A stretch of 64,000 bases of DNA from Clostridium felsineum DSM 794 (GCF_002006355.2 NZ_CP096980.1:4340001-4404000), one strand, 5' to 3'. Numbered from the stretch's first letter, positions 50,701-59,552 are shown. Numbers and translations: made by a program. Notes: generated by a model not told the origin, from the sequence alone.

Positions 50701-51480
50701 TTATCCTCTATCTAAAATCAAAGATTTATAGAAAGCAAAAAATTCTCTAGTATATGATTGAATAAGTAATAACTTATTTATTGGTGCAGATATTCCATAA
50801 AGCTTTAAACCAACTCTTTTTCCTAAAAGCTTGGCTCGCGTTATATGATAACTACTAGTTACTACTCCAACCTTTATATCCTTTTCATTAGAAATTTTAT
50901 CTATGATTCTTTTAGAATTTCTTAAATTTTCAAAGGTATTTGTGGACTTATCCTCCATTATTATATTCTGACTTAAAACTCCCTTTTTTAAGAAATATTC
51001 TTTCATTGCTTCTGCTTCACTTATACTCTCATTATGCCCTCTACCACCAGAAACCACAATCTTAACATCAGGATTTTCCTTAACATATTCCATTGCTTTT
51101 GTTACTCTCTCATATTGAGTTCCAAGCATTTGCTTGCCATTTAATCCTGCACCTAAAACTATTATATAGTCTACTTTACCATTATAGTCAGCTTTACCAT
51201 TATAAATAAGTACAGCTTCTGTTAAAACAAATATAACGCAAAAGATGCATACTATGGCTTTAATAATGTTATCTATTTTTCTCAAAACACTTCCATCTTT
51301 AATTTCATACTTTTTATAAAAAATACCTACCGCTATACATATAAAACCTAATACTATAAAAAAAGCCATAAAATTCACATACATTGCAAATGTGAGTCTA
51401 CAAGCTATGAAATATAATATTTCTAGTGTTCCTAATATTATATATATATTTCCACAAGTTTTTTGTCCAATTCTTTTCAT
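50701..51480 (-). CDS. SanA/YdcF-like DUF218 membrane protein
   Basis: About 259 residues. Three membrane segments fill the first ~105 residues. The DUF218 domain (~115-255) has YIIVLGAGLNG at its start, VSGGRGHNESISEAEAMKEYF in the middle and TSSYHITRAKLLGKRVG near the end. The family is linked to envelope integrity and vancomycin tolerance in E. coli (SanA) and to peptidoglycan precursor handling (ElyC). A short in-frame DNA duplication gives YNGKADYNGKVD at ~100-112. The start is ATG 51480, after AAAGGAG. Confidence 0.85.
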   Translation of the reverse strand: MKRIGQKTCGNIYIILGTLEILYFIACRLTFAMYVNFMAFFIVLGFICIAVGIFYKKYEIKDGSVLRKIDNIIKAIVCIFCVIFVLTEAVLIYNGKADYNGKVDYIIVLGAGLNGKQMLGTQYERVTKAMEYVKENPDVKIVVSGGRGHNESISEAEAMKEYFLKKGVLSQNIIMEDKSTNTFENLRNSKRIIDKISNEKDIKVGVVTSSYHITRAKLLGKRVGLKLYGISAPINKLLLIQSYTREFFAFYKSLILDRG

Positions 51481-51664
51481 ATAATCTCCTTTAAAATTCA
51501 TAACAAAACTTATTATATATAGCATATTATAGATTTAATTTTACTAATCCTCTTATTCTTAATAGCTACTAACATATTAACTCATAAATATGGACAAAAT
51601 ATTAACATAAAGATATTTATTTTTTAAAATAAAATAGATTAAACTTTCTAACACTTTTTTAAAT

Positions 51665-51961
51665 TTATAATGATTTAGGAACTATGAACACATCATATTT
51701 CATAGCACAATCCTTAACAAATGTCTTTTCATTATTTGTTATTTTTTCTACATCACTCATATTTTTCAGACTAAAAAATACAGTTCCACCTTTTCTATTA
51801 TAAATCCCACCACCAACAAGGTATTTTTTTGATTTTTGTTTATGATTTCTAACTATAGTTTTTCTATTAATATCATTGTTATCTACAAGTTCATCACTAC
51901 AAATTTGTTGCATATCTTGAGACGTATAGCTTATTCTTAAAAATATATTGTTGTTATCCAT
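51665..51961 (-). CDS. Small orphan protein under LexA-type control
   Basis: A 98-residue soluble protein that I do not recognise. It has a polar N-terminal half, a basic stretch (RNHKQKSKKYLVGGG, ~39-53) and a C-terminal part ending CAMKYDVFIVPKSL. There is no signal peptide or membrane segment. A clear ribosome site (TTGGAGG, 7 nt) precedes the ATG. Its promoter (TTGACT-N17-TATAAT) carries a LexA/DinR box in the spacer and a second just downstream, so it should be induced by DNA damage. It may be a cell-division inhibitor, a nuclease inhibitor or a repair accessory; nothing in the sequence decides. Confidence 0.7.
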   Translation of the reverse strand: MDNNNIFLRISYTSQDMQQICSDELVDNNDINRKTIVRNHKQKSKKYLVGGGIYNRKGGTVFFSLKNMSDVEKITNNEKTFVKDCAMKYDVFIVPKSL

Positions 51962-52013
51962 ATTTCATCCTCCAAACAAAATCAAATATATAAAGAGAAA
52001 ATTTATTATATAC

Positions 52014-52062
52014 CAAACAGATGTTCTACTGTAATTATAGAGAACATCTGTTCGATAGTCAA
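52014..52062 (-). promoter_or_regulatory. Promoter with two LexA (DinR) boxes
   Basis: Minus strand: TTGACT (52057-52062), 17 nt, TATAAT (52034-52039). Box 1, CGAACAGATGTTCT (52041-52054), lies in the spacer and matches 13 of 14 positions of the Bacillus consensus CGAACRNRYGTTYC. Box 2, CAAACAGATGTTCT (52014-52027, plus strand), matches 12. The boxes form a 12-bp inverted repeat around the -10. Confidence 0.8.
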
Positions 52063-52348
52063 TATTTTTTTCAAATTTAAATTATATATTTTGATTTAAG
52101 ATTACTTATAGGTATCCTATATTAATCACTTTATAAGATAATAACCTTAAAAGGAAATAAGAATCACTTGATTTATTATTGAATTTCCTTTAACCTAGTG
52201 TTAACATTTACTTATAAAGCATTGTAATTAAAATCCAATTTCCATTTTATATATGCGAATATTTTAACCCAAAAATGAAATATAGTTAAGCTGTATTTTA
52301 TATAACTTATTCATATAAATAAATACCGATGGGGGGAATAAATACACT
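52063..52348. other. Intergenic region before the Cys-rich gene
   Basis: A/T-rich sequence of 286 bp. The only structure I see is AAAGGAAAT/ATTTCCTTT at about 52150-52191 with a large loop. No further gene was found. Confidence 0.4.
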
Positions 52349-52591
52349 ATGGTAATAAATGAAATAATGAAATACGTTGAAAGTGAGTACTCTATAATCA
52401 AAAACACTCCTTGTGAAGTTTGCGGAGGCAGCTATGAAGCCTCTGAAGAAGGAATAGGTTTTATAGATGATGAGCCTTATGATATATGTGAATGTTCTTG
52501 CAGAAAATGTGGACATGAAAGGGTTTTTCAATTTGCAGCACCTTTTTTAGTTGATCGTCCAATTAAAATACTAAAAAAGACTTTAAACTAA
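52349..52591 (+). CDS. Small Cys-rich, probably zinc-binding protein
   Basis: An 80-residue acidic protein with CEVCGG (~22-27) and CECSCRKCG (~47-55), two cysteine knuckles as in zinc ribbons. The rest is polar and helical. No family could be named. The ribosome site is GGGGGG 12 nt before the ATG, further than usual, so the start is only moderately sure. A terminator follows at 52594. Confidence 0.65.
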   Translation: MVINEIMKYVESEYSIIKNTPCEVCGGSYEASEEGIGFIDDEPYDICECSCRKCGHERVFQFAAPFLVDRPIKILKKTLN

Positions 52592-52593
52592 AT

Positions 52594-52634
52594 AAAAAGG
52601 ATTAAAGTATGGGTAGTTTACTTTAATCCTTTTT
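52594..52634. terminator. Bidirectional terminator
   Basis: Perfect 16-bp arms (52594-52609 and 52619-52634), an A-tract and a T-tract as part of the stem, between the Cys-rich gene and the convergent histidine kinase. Confidence 0.92.
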
Positions 52635-52639
52635 CTATA

Positions 52640-54580
52640 TTAAATTAACAAGTCAGAAAATTCCATATTAACCTTGTCCTTACTAGACATTCTTATTAAG
52701 CCGTCCGAATAATTTTTACTATATTTGTTTGATTTTCTAGCAGGAAGCTTTATAATAAATTCGCTTCCATCCCCAACATTACTCTCCACTTCAATTGAAC
52801 CGTCATGAAGTTCAACTAAAACCTTCACTATGGATAACCCTATACCGCTTCCTTCATTTTTACGTGTAAAAGTCTTATCAAGTTGAAAAAATCTTTCAAA
52901 TATCATTTTCTTTTTATCCTCTGGTATTCCTATACCATTATCTTTAATAGATATTTGTATATTACTTCCTATATCATGAATTCTGACCTTTATACTAGCA
53001 TCTTTTCCTGTAAACTTAACTGCATTAGATAATAAGTTTAATATTATTCTTTCAATTTTCTCTTTATCAAAAATCATTATCTTTTCTTCAACATCCGTAT
53101 CGAATATTATATTTTTTCCCTTATCCTTTAGAAAAGCTGCTACTGCTAAAGTAACATCTTCTACTATGTTTACTATGTTGCCTTGTACAAAATTAAGTTT
53201 ACTTGCACCATCTTCTATTTGTGTAATATCCATAAAATTATTTATCATTTTAAGAAGTCTGTATCCATTTTGCTTCATAACAACAGAATATTTCTCATAG
53301 ACTCTACATTTTTCTTCCAAATCACCATAATTAGCATACAAATCTATAACCTGAAGTGCACTTAATATTATATTTAATGGTGTTCTAAGTTCATGAGATA
53401 TAGTACCCATAAATTGAGTTTTAGCATTACTATAATATAATACTTTATTTAATACATCGTTCTTCTCACTCATTTTATTTTTTAATTCTTCAATTTTAGT
53501 TTTATATTCCATATCCCATATTACAATCAATTCTATTTCTTTACTACTATATATATAATTTCCTTTTATATATGCTATTTTCAAGAGTTTATTATCACTT
53601 TTTCTTATAATATCAGCTCTTTTGATATTATATTCAGGCTTGCCTATTTTACTACTTCCTATATCACCAACGCAAACTTCTACAAAATTATTGTAGTTTT
53701 GTCCAATAGCCTCTTCTAGTCTCTCAAAACCAAACAATTCCATAGCAACTTTGTTAAGATATAATATTTTTTTATTATCATGAATAAATACAGCTTCTGG
53801 TATGTCTTTAAATATATTTTTAAAGTTAAAACTATCATTGGCAATATCACTCTTTTGAAACTTAGTGGTATCACTTTTTATGGTAATTGTAAACTTGTCA
53901 TCTTTTATTAAAATAGGAACCGATATAACATATAATGTTTTTTTGTCTTTATCCTTGTTATAGGCTTTCTCATAGAACGTCTTTGAACTGCTAGTATCAA
54001 TTTTAAAATTCTTCAAATTATCTAAGTTTAAAATCTTATTAATAATTACATCATCATTAATGTCATTTTCATTTTCAATACCATAGAACTCTCTTGCTTC
54101 CTTATTGACCTTAATACATTTTCCATTCTCATCTTTAATCATAACTAAAAAAGGAATACTATCAAGTATTTTATCTATTATTTGCATATCTATTTTTTGT
54201 TCATAGTATATCTTATTATCAATAATAGTTTTCTCTACATTATAAAAAAAATCGTTCACCTTAGACAAAGTCTCTTTAATATGATTAACATTATCAACAT
54301 TTTTTATGATGTAGTTAATATACGCATTCTCAATACATTTTAAAATTTGAAAAATGCTATCCCTGTTATAAAATTGATTTATTTTTATCAACTTCACAAT
54401 GAAATTATCAATAGTTTCCTTTTTAATATCCTTTATACCTTTATTTATCTCTCTTATACACTTTAACCAAATTTCCTTGTTTCTATTTTGAAGACCAATA
54501 TTGTATTTGTCAAAAAGCTCTGAGATTTCCACATAGATTTTCTCCTCATAATTATATATCTCTTCAAATAAATAACTCAT
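52640..54580 (-). CDS. Soluble orphan PAS histidine kinase
   Basis: About 646 residues and no membrane segment. An N-terminal helical region (~1-150) is followed by two PAS domains (~155-265, ~275-395), HisKA with phosphoacceptor His in GTISHELRTPLNIILSAL (~415) and HATPase (~520-635; NLLSNAVKF, DNGIGIPEDKKK, GSGIGLSIVK). No response regulator is adjacent. Orphan kinases of this design phosphorylate or dephosphorylate Spo0A in Clostridium; I recall a comparable orphan, CA_C0437, in C. acetobutylicum near ispF. The start is ATG 54580, after GGGG; an earlier frame lacks a ribosome site. Confidence 0.88.
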   Translation of the reverse strand: MSYLFEEIYNYEEKIYVEISELFDKYNIGLQNRNKEIWLKCIREINKGIKDIKKETIDNFIVKLIKINQFYNRDSIFQILKCIENAYINYIIKNVDNVNHIKETLSKVNDFFYNVEKTIIDNKIYYEQKIDMQIIDKILDSIPFLVMIKDENGKCIKVNKEAREFYGIENENDINDDVIINKILNLDNLKNFKIDTSSSKTFYEKAYNKDKDKKTLYVISVPILIKDDKFTITIKSDTTKFQKSDIANDSFNFKNIFKDIPEAVFIHDNKKILYLNKVAMELFGFERLEEAIGQNYNNFVEVCVGDIGSSKIGKPEYNIKRADIIRKSDNKLLKIAYIKGNYIYSSKEIELIVIWDMEYKTKIEELKNKMSEKNDVLNKVLYYSNAKTQFMGTISHELRTPLNIILSALQVIDLYANYGDLEEKCRVYEKYSVVMKQNGYRLLKMINNFMDITQIEDGASKLNFVQGNIVNIVEDVTLAVAAFLKDKGKNIIFDTDVEEKIMIFDKEKIERIILNLLSNAVKFTGKDASIKVRIHDIGSNIQISIKDNGIGIPEDKKKMIFERFFQLDKTFTRKNEGSGIGLSIVKVLVELHDGSIEVESNVGDGSEFIIKLPARKSNKYSKNYSDGLIRMSSKDKVNMEFSDLLI

Positions 54581-54732
54581 AAAATTCACTTTCCCCTTTA
54601 TGTAACTATGAACAATAATTATTATCGTACTATTTGTAATAAAATACAATAATAACTATTTTTCAAAATATGACATAATGCTTTACATATACATGTCAGG
54701 CTGTGATATAATGCATATGATTAGTATTCTTT

Positions 54733-54749
54733 TGACGAATTTTGTCGTT
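54733..54749 (+). promoter_or_regulatory. Candidate Spo0A boxes
   Basis: TGACGAA (54733-54739) fits the 0A-box TGNCGAA exactly. TGTCGTT (54743-54749) and TGTCGCT (54763-54769) are near-matches. They lie ~150 bp upstream of the kinase gene and downstream of the deacetylase stop. Confidence 0.45.
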
Positions 54750-54873
54750 TATATTATATACTTGTCGCTATTTTACTACAAAAAAAATAAAATTTAAATT
54801 ACTTATATTTAATTTTTCTTAGTAAAAGCCTTCTATAATTTATTTTTATAAAAAAACTTTAACACATACTAAA

Positions 54874-55770
54874 CTAATACCAAGAACGTACACTATAATA
54901 AACCGCTTTAATTGATTTTATAGGATGTACAACTTGAGAATAATTTGGATTATCTAGTCTCTCCTTGAAATTATTCAAATCATACTGAGGGAATATATAT
55001 ATTCTATTTAAAGCATAAACACCTTTGCTTAAATTAGCCCACTTACCATTTGTAGTAAATCCCATGATATATCCCAACTTCTTTTCTGCATCAATTGTAT
55101 CCTTATTGTATGCACCATATGGATATGCAATGAATCTAACCGTCTTTTTACATATATTCTCCAATTTACTCTTAGACTCCTCTAACTGTTTAAATTGATT
55201 ACTGTATGTTAACTTGTCCAAATAAGGATGAGAAACTGTATGTCCTTCAATATCTATACCGTTATCACTCATTTCCTTTACCTCATTTGACTTTAAATAT
55301 ACGGTACCCTTGTCCAAATATCCTGTAATAATAAACATAGTGGCATGAAAATTATACTTTTTTAATATTGGATATACATTCTTATAATCATCTTCATATC
55401 CATCATCAAAAGTTATAAGTACCGACTTGCTAGGTACTTTCTTATTATTCACAATACAATCATAAAACTCATCTATTGTAAGAGTATTATATTTATTATC
55501 TTTTAAATATTTCATTTGCTGTTTAAAAGCCTCTTTGTTAACTTTCATGAGGTTAATTCCTTTACTGTCATCAATCTCATGATACATAAGAACTGGAATT
55601 TGGTTATTTGATTGTAAATCCTTAACTACATTCTGTTTCGTAAGTTCTTTACTATATGCAACGTTTTTATAATTTTTATAATAGTCCTTTATTATCATTA
55701 AACATAAGGCTATTACTAAAATTGTAACAATAATAAGCAGAATTTTTTTTAGTTTGCTCAACTTACTCAT
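54874..55770 (-). CDS. Polysaccharide deacetylase (CE4), membrane-anchored
   Basis: A 298-residue protein with one N-terminal membrane anchor (~10-28) and an extracellular NodB domain (~55-270). Catalytic motifs: TFDDGYEDD (motif 1, catalytic base and metal Asp), HTVSHPYL (motif 2, the two metal-binding His) and AYPYGAYN (motif 3). It should remove acetyl groups from peptidoglycan or another beta-1,4 glycan at the cell surface. The ATG follows AAGGG too closely; a TTG three codons later, better spaced, is an alternative start. Confidence 0.88.
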   Translation of the reverse strand: MSKLSKLKKILLIIVTILVIALCLMIIKDYYKNYKNVAYSKELTKQNVVKDLQSNNQIPVLMYHEIDDSKGINLMKVNKEAFKQQMKYLKDNKYNTLTIDEFYDCIVNNKKVPSKSVLITFDDGYEDDYKNVYPILKKYNFHATMFIITGYLDKGTVYLKSNEVKEMSDNGIDIEGHTVSHPYLDKLTYSNQFKQLEESKSKLENICKKTVRFIAYPYGAYNKDTIDAEKKLGYIMGFTTNGKWANLSKGVYALNRIYIFPQYDLNNFKERLDNPNYSQVVHPIKSIKAVYYSVRSWY

Positions 55771-55975
55771 CCCTTCATTATATTATAACTTATATATAAG
55801 AAAAAAATATTCATATTATTACTTTACTTTTCCTATTTATATATCAATACTTTTAAAAAAGCAACGATACTAATTATAACATTATTTTACGCTAAAACAA
55901 TTATAAAATCTATACTAACAAAAATGCTCTTTTTTAATTTTCTATATGTTCCTTTAAATAATGTTCTTAAAACTA

Positions 55976-56004
55976 TTAACAACTATAAATATATATGATA
56001 TACT
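55976..56004 (+). promoter_or_regulatory. Promoter of the 56-aa gene
   Basis: TTAACA (55976-55981), exactly 17 nt, TATACT (55999-56004), with TG one base before the -10 (extended -10). Confidence 0.6.
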
Positions 56005-56043
56005 ATAGTTGAAAACGATATCTTAAAGGGTAGGTGTGTATTT

Positions 56044-56214
56044 ATGAAAAACAATATTATTTATGTAGATTTTTCAAAAAGGTGCAAAGCCAAGAAAAAT
56101 GCAAATGTATTTTTTACTATTTTAAACACACTAAAATCTATTTTAAAACTCAATAAGAAAAATGCTGGTTCAAAAAATAAAGGTACCTTTGATAATAATA
56201 GACGCGTTCTTTAG
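56044..56214 (+). CDS. Small basic protein of 56 residues
   Basis: A complete short frame from ATG 56044 to TAG 56214. It has its own promoter (55976-56004), a ribosome site (AAGGGTAGGTG) and its own terminator 5 nt after the stop, so it is probably a real transcription unit. The product begins MKNNIIYVDFSKRCKAKKNA, has a hydrophobic helix (VFFTILNTLKSILKL, ~22-36) and a basic C-terminus ending NNRRVL. An amphipathic, cationic peptide is suggested. No family was recognised. Confidence 0.6.
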   Translation: MKNNIIYVDFSKRCKAKKNANVFFTILNTLKSILKLNKKNAGSKNKGTFDNNRRVL

Positions 56215-56218
56215 TATA

Positions 56219-56263
56219 AAAATATCACTTCTTAAATTATATTAATGAAGTGATATTTTTTTT
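56219..56263 (+). terminator. Terminator after the 56-aa gene
   Basis: Perfect 13-bp arms AAAATATCACTTC (56219-56231) and GAAGTGATATTTT (56247-56259) continued by more T. Confidence 0.92.
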
Positions 56264-56346
56264 TAACCTATTTCATTTTTTGCAAATTATATTTATAATA
56301 TAGTTGATATTATAATAATAATATGAATATGCAAAGGAGAATGCGA

Positions 56347-56814
56347 ATGAGAGTTGGAATTGGTTATGACGTTCATAAATTAGTCGAAAATAGGAAATTG
56401 ATTCTTGGTGGAATCGAAATTGAGTATTCAAAGGGCCTACTTGGACACTCTGATGCTGATGTACTTATACACGCCATAATAGATAGCATTTTAGGTGCTG
56501 CTGGTCTTGGTGATATAGGAAAGTTATTTCCTGACAATGATGACAAATATAAAGGAATATCAAGTCTTAAATTATTAAGCGAAGTTAACACAATAATAAA
56601 AAATAAGGGCTATAGAATTGGTAATATTGATTCAACAATAATAGCTCAAAAGCCCAAGCTTTCACCTTATATAGAAGATATAAAAAAGAGTTTATGTACT
56701 GTATTAGATATTGATTTAGAAAATATTAATGTTAAAGCTACAACAGAAGAAGGTCTTGGATTTACAGGTAGTGGAGAAGGCATCTCTAGCCAAAGTATAT
56801 GCCTGCTTGTGTGA
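56347..56814 (+). CDS. ispF: 2-C-methyl-D-erythritol 2,4-cyclodiphosphate synthase
   Basis: A 155-residue enzyme of the non-mevalonate isoprenoid pathway. Hallmarks: MRVGIGYDVHKL (metal-binding Asp and His), LLGHSDADVLIHAIIDSILGAAGLGDIG in the middle, LFPD near 58, and the C-terminal TTEEGLGFTGSGEGI. Normal length. The start is ATG 56347, 7 nt after AAAGGAG. Two upstream ATGs are too close to or inside that site. Single gene, not linked to ispD here. Confidence 0.97.
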   Translation: MRVGIGYDVHKLVENRKLILGGIEIEYSKGLLGHSDADVLIHAIIDSILGAAGLGDIGKLFPDNDDKYKGISSLKLLSEVNTIIKNKGYRIGNIDSTIIAQKPKLSPYIEDIKKSLCTVLDIDLENINVKATTEEGLGFTGSGEGISSQSICLLV

Positions 56815-56853
56815 TTATTTAGGGCTAAAATTTAATTTTAGGTGGTGTTAATT

Positions 56854-58161
56854 ATGTATTCTAAGTCAAATTTAAAATCAAAATTCATATTACTAGCAGT
56901 TTCCCCAATCATAGTCTCAATTTGTATATACAGCATTATTATATATGCTGTATGTTCTAACGTTTTATCATCAGTTTCAGGAACTAATGACAAGCTTTCT
57001 TTAATAAGGAACATAATTATAATATGTACAATTATACTTTGTATACTATCTGTTATCCTCTCCTTATTTTTATTTAAAATATTAACCAATGGTTTACAAA
57101 GTTTAAAACAAGTTCTCACAGATGTTTTAAATGGAACTTTTTCCGATAATTCTGCTAAAAATTTAACAATAAAAGAACCATTTAAGTCTATTGCAGATGT
57201 TTTTTTCCAAACTGCCAATAGAATTCAACATCTTATTATTGAAGTAAGGACATCCTCTAAAACAGTTTTAGAAACTTCAATTGCACTAAAAAACATTATA
57301 GATAAAACTGATAAATCAGCTTCAGATGTAGCTTTAGCAACTGACTCAATTGCAAAAGCAGCCTCTATCCAAGCTAAAAACGCTGAAGAATGTTATAACA
57401 AAGCAAATTCCTTATCAGAAAAAATTAATAGAGTTCTAAGCGGAACAGAAGTTATGAATATTGAAGCAGGTTCTTTTAATGATCTTATAGAAAGTGGTCT
57501 CAATACTATAAATATTCTTAATGATCAATCAGAAAAGGCCCTTGAAGCTACTTCAAAAGTTAATGAAATTGTACTTAAAGTAAATGAAAATTCAAACGGT
57601 ATAGGTAATATAACCAAAACAGTATCCCAAATAGCAGAACAAACAAATTTACTAGCATTAAATGCTGCTATTGAAGCTGCCCGTGCTGGTGAATCCGGAA
57701 AAGGTTTCTCTGTTGTAGCTGAAGAAGTTAGAAACCTTGCAGAGCAAGTAACTGAATCTATAGGTGAAATTGAATCCCTTATAAATGACATACAACTTCA
57801 TTCTAAAGAAGCAGTTTCAGCAATTTCAGAGGCTTCAAGTATAGTGGCAAAAGAAAATACATCTTCTATTGATACTAAGAAAATATTTAACGATATCTCT
57901 GATGTTTTATTTGAAATGAATGCTGTAGTAGGTGAAATCAAAAACGCTAACGTTGAAATGGACAGTGAAAAGAATGAATTAATTTCTCTTATATCAACAA
58001 TATCTTCAAAATCAGATGATACATCTGCTTCAACTGAGGAAGTCGCAGCAAGTGCTGAAGAACAACTCGCTGCTATAAAAAATGTGTCTGAATACTCCTC
58101 AAAACTAGAAAGACTTTCACAAAAATTAGAAGACGAAATTTCGAATTTTAAAAATATTTAA
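56854..58161 (+). CDS. Chemoreceptor without an external sensor domain
   Basis: About 435 residues. TM1 (~8-32) and TM2 (~46-68) are separated by only ~14 residues, so there is no extracellular ligand domain. A HAMP-like stretch (~68-125) and a full signalling domain follow, with tip EQTNLLALNAAIEAARAGESG and helix ASTEEVAASAEEQL. It may sense cytoplasmic or membrane state, or join clusters with other receptors. The start is ATG 56854, 6 nt after AGGTGGTG. Confidence 0.9.
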   Translation: MYSKSNLKSKFILLAVSPIIVSICIYSIIIYAVCSNVLSSVSGTNDKLSLIRNIIIICTIILCILSVILSLFLFKILTNGLQSLKQVLTDVLNGTFSDNSAKNLTIKEPFKSIADVFFQTANRIQHLIIEVRTSSKTVLETSIALKNIIDKTDKSASDVALATDSIAKAASIQAKNAEECYNKANSLSEKINRVLSGTEVMNIEAGSFNDLIESGLNTINILNDQSEKALEATSKVNEIVLKVNENSNGIGNITKTVSQIAEQTNLLALNAAIEAARAGESGKGFSVVAEEVRNLAEQVTESIGEIESLINDIQLHSKEAVSAISEASSIVAKENTSSIDTKKIFNDISDVLFEMNAVVGEIKNANVEMDSEKNELISLISTISSKSDDTSASTEEVAASAEEQLAAIKNVSEYSSKLERLSQKLEDEISNFKNI

Positions 58162-58213
58162 AAAAGATACCAACCTTTGGAGTTTATTTCACTTCCATGG
58201 TTGGTATCTTTTT
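58161..58213. terminator. Bidirectional terminator
   Basis: Perfect 15-bp arms AAAAAGATACCAACC (58161-58175) and GGTTGGTATCTTTTT (58199-58213) with a 23-nt loop, between convergent chemoreceptor genes. Confidence 0.9.
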
Positions 58214-58229
58214 TTATAGTAATATATTA

Positions 58230-59243
58230 CTATGTTAATCTTGTTAATTCTTCTGCCATACTAGTAACTTCCTCAATGCTTGCATTTGTTTCTTCTATAG
58301 CTGCTGACTGTTGCGCTGTAACATCTAACGTTGATTTTGAAACGTCTAGAGTTTTATCTACAGTTTTTGATATCTGAATTGTTAAATTTCCAGCTTTTAT
58401 TGCTGTTTCCTTTGAACTTTCAGAAAGCTTTCTCATTTCTGCTGCAACTACTCCAAAACCCTTTCCAATTTCTCCTGCACGCGCTGCCTCTATTGCTGCA
58501 TTTAATCCAAGCATTTTACTTTGATCTGCTATACTTTTTATTTGAGCTAAAATCTCATTTATCTCTCCTGCTATCTCTTTAACATTTATTATTTCCTTAT
58601 TAAGCACTTCTTGGTTTTGCGTTACCCCTATTGATGATGCTGATAATTGTTCCATAGCTGCTGAAATTTGTTCAAAATTGTCTACAAAACTGTTAGCTGC
58701 ATCATGCATTTTCATTTTCTGATAACCTACAGTACCTATTGTATTAGTTACTGTATATAATACGTCCGCCGCTGCCTTAACTCTTTCTTCTTCTACAATA
58801 TTTACACTGTTAAGATTGCCCGTGTATTCTTCCCTTGGTAAGTCCAAATCACTTACAATGTCTCCAACTCTATTCTCATCGTTCCTTGAGTAAAATATTT
58901 GTCCACCTAATACAGTTCCGATATGCTGTCCTCCAACTATTACTGGAGCTGCAAAGTCAATAAGTCCTGAATTACATGTGTAAATATAAGGTTTTCCAGT
59001 CCTTACAGCCTCTTCTCCTCCCTTTTTATGTGAATCTGCACATCTGGCTTCACCCTTAGCCGTACTCTGAATCTTTTTGCAAAAACGCACATAATTGCTA
59101 GGTTTCGTAACAGGTTTTCCTTCTGTATCTACGGTTACAGCTGCAATACCCATGCTCTTTGAAAAACTATCCTGAAATTCTTGTAAAAATCCAACATCTA
59201 TTACATCTGTAATTGCTAATTTTCCAATCCCATTCGATTCCAT
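58230..59243 (-). CDS. Soluble chemoreceptor with PocR sensory domain
   Basis: A 337-residue cytoplasmic protein with no membrane segment. The N-terminal PocR domain (~10-165) shows FLQEFQDSFSKSMGIAAVTVD, Cys residues in RFCKKIQ and GEARCADSHKKGG, and GQHIGTVLGGQIF. The C-terminal half is a shortened MCP signalling domain with the tip MLGLNAAIEAARAGEIGKGFGVVA. PocR domains bind small organic compounds such as hydrocarbon derivatives (PocR itself responds to 1,2-propanediol). Metabolism-dependent taxis is a reasonable role. Confidence 0.9.
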   Translation of the reverse strand: MESNGIGKLAITDVIDVGFLQEFQDSFSKSMGIAAVTVDTEGKPVTKPSNYVRFCKKIQSTAKGEARCADSHKKGGEEAVRTGKPYIYTCNSGLIDFAAPVIVGGQHIGTVLGGQIFYSRNDENRVGDIVSDLDLPREEYTGNLNSVNIVEEERVKAAADVLYTVTNTIGTVGYQKMKMHDAANSFVDNFEQISAAMEQLSASSIGVTQNQEVLNKEIINVKEIAGEINEILAQIKSIADQSKMLGLNAAIEAARAGEIGKGFGVVAAEMRKLSESSKETAIKAGNLTIQISKTVDKTLDVSKSTLDVTAQQSAAIEETNASIEEVTSMAEELTRLT

Positions 59244-59517
59244 AGTCCATCATTCTCCCTTTTATTTTTCTTATCGTATTATTTTAAGATTATATTTATA
59301 TAATTTTTTTATCGTATTTATCTATGCACTTATTAATATTAAAACCATAAAAACTTTAATGTTTATTTTGGAATTACATCCATTAATTTAGTAATATATT
59401 TTCTTATTTTATATTATTAATTTTCCATAATTTTTTTATATTATTTTTATTTTATTATAAATTTGTAAATTATATATAATATACTTATAAAATTACTCTA
59501 AAATCATTTATTTATTA
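59244..59517. other. A/T-rich spacer before the yitT leader
   Basis: The 274 bp left of the promoter at 59518 are extremely A/T-rich, with runs of T and TATTA. No frame with a ribosome site, strong hairpin or repeat was found. Confidence 0.6.
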
Positions 59518-59546
59518 TTGACTTTAGAGAAGTAAATTGTTACAAT
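59518..59546 (+). promoter_or_regulatory. Consensus promoter of the short transcript
   Basis: TTGACT (59518-59523), exactly 17 nt, TACAAT (59541-59546). The nearest downstream signal is the terminator at 59627. Confidence 0.7.
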
Positions 59547-59552
59547 TAGTTT

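Noticed and set aside
51174..51210. Tandem 18-bp duplication in the SanA-like gene as a regulatory repeat
   Set aside because: It is in frame and only duplicates YNGK-D in the protein; a local slippage event is enough to explain it.
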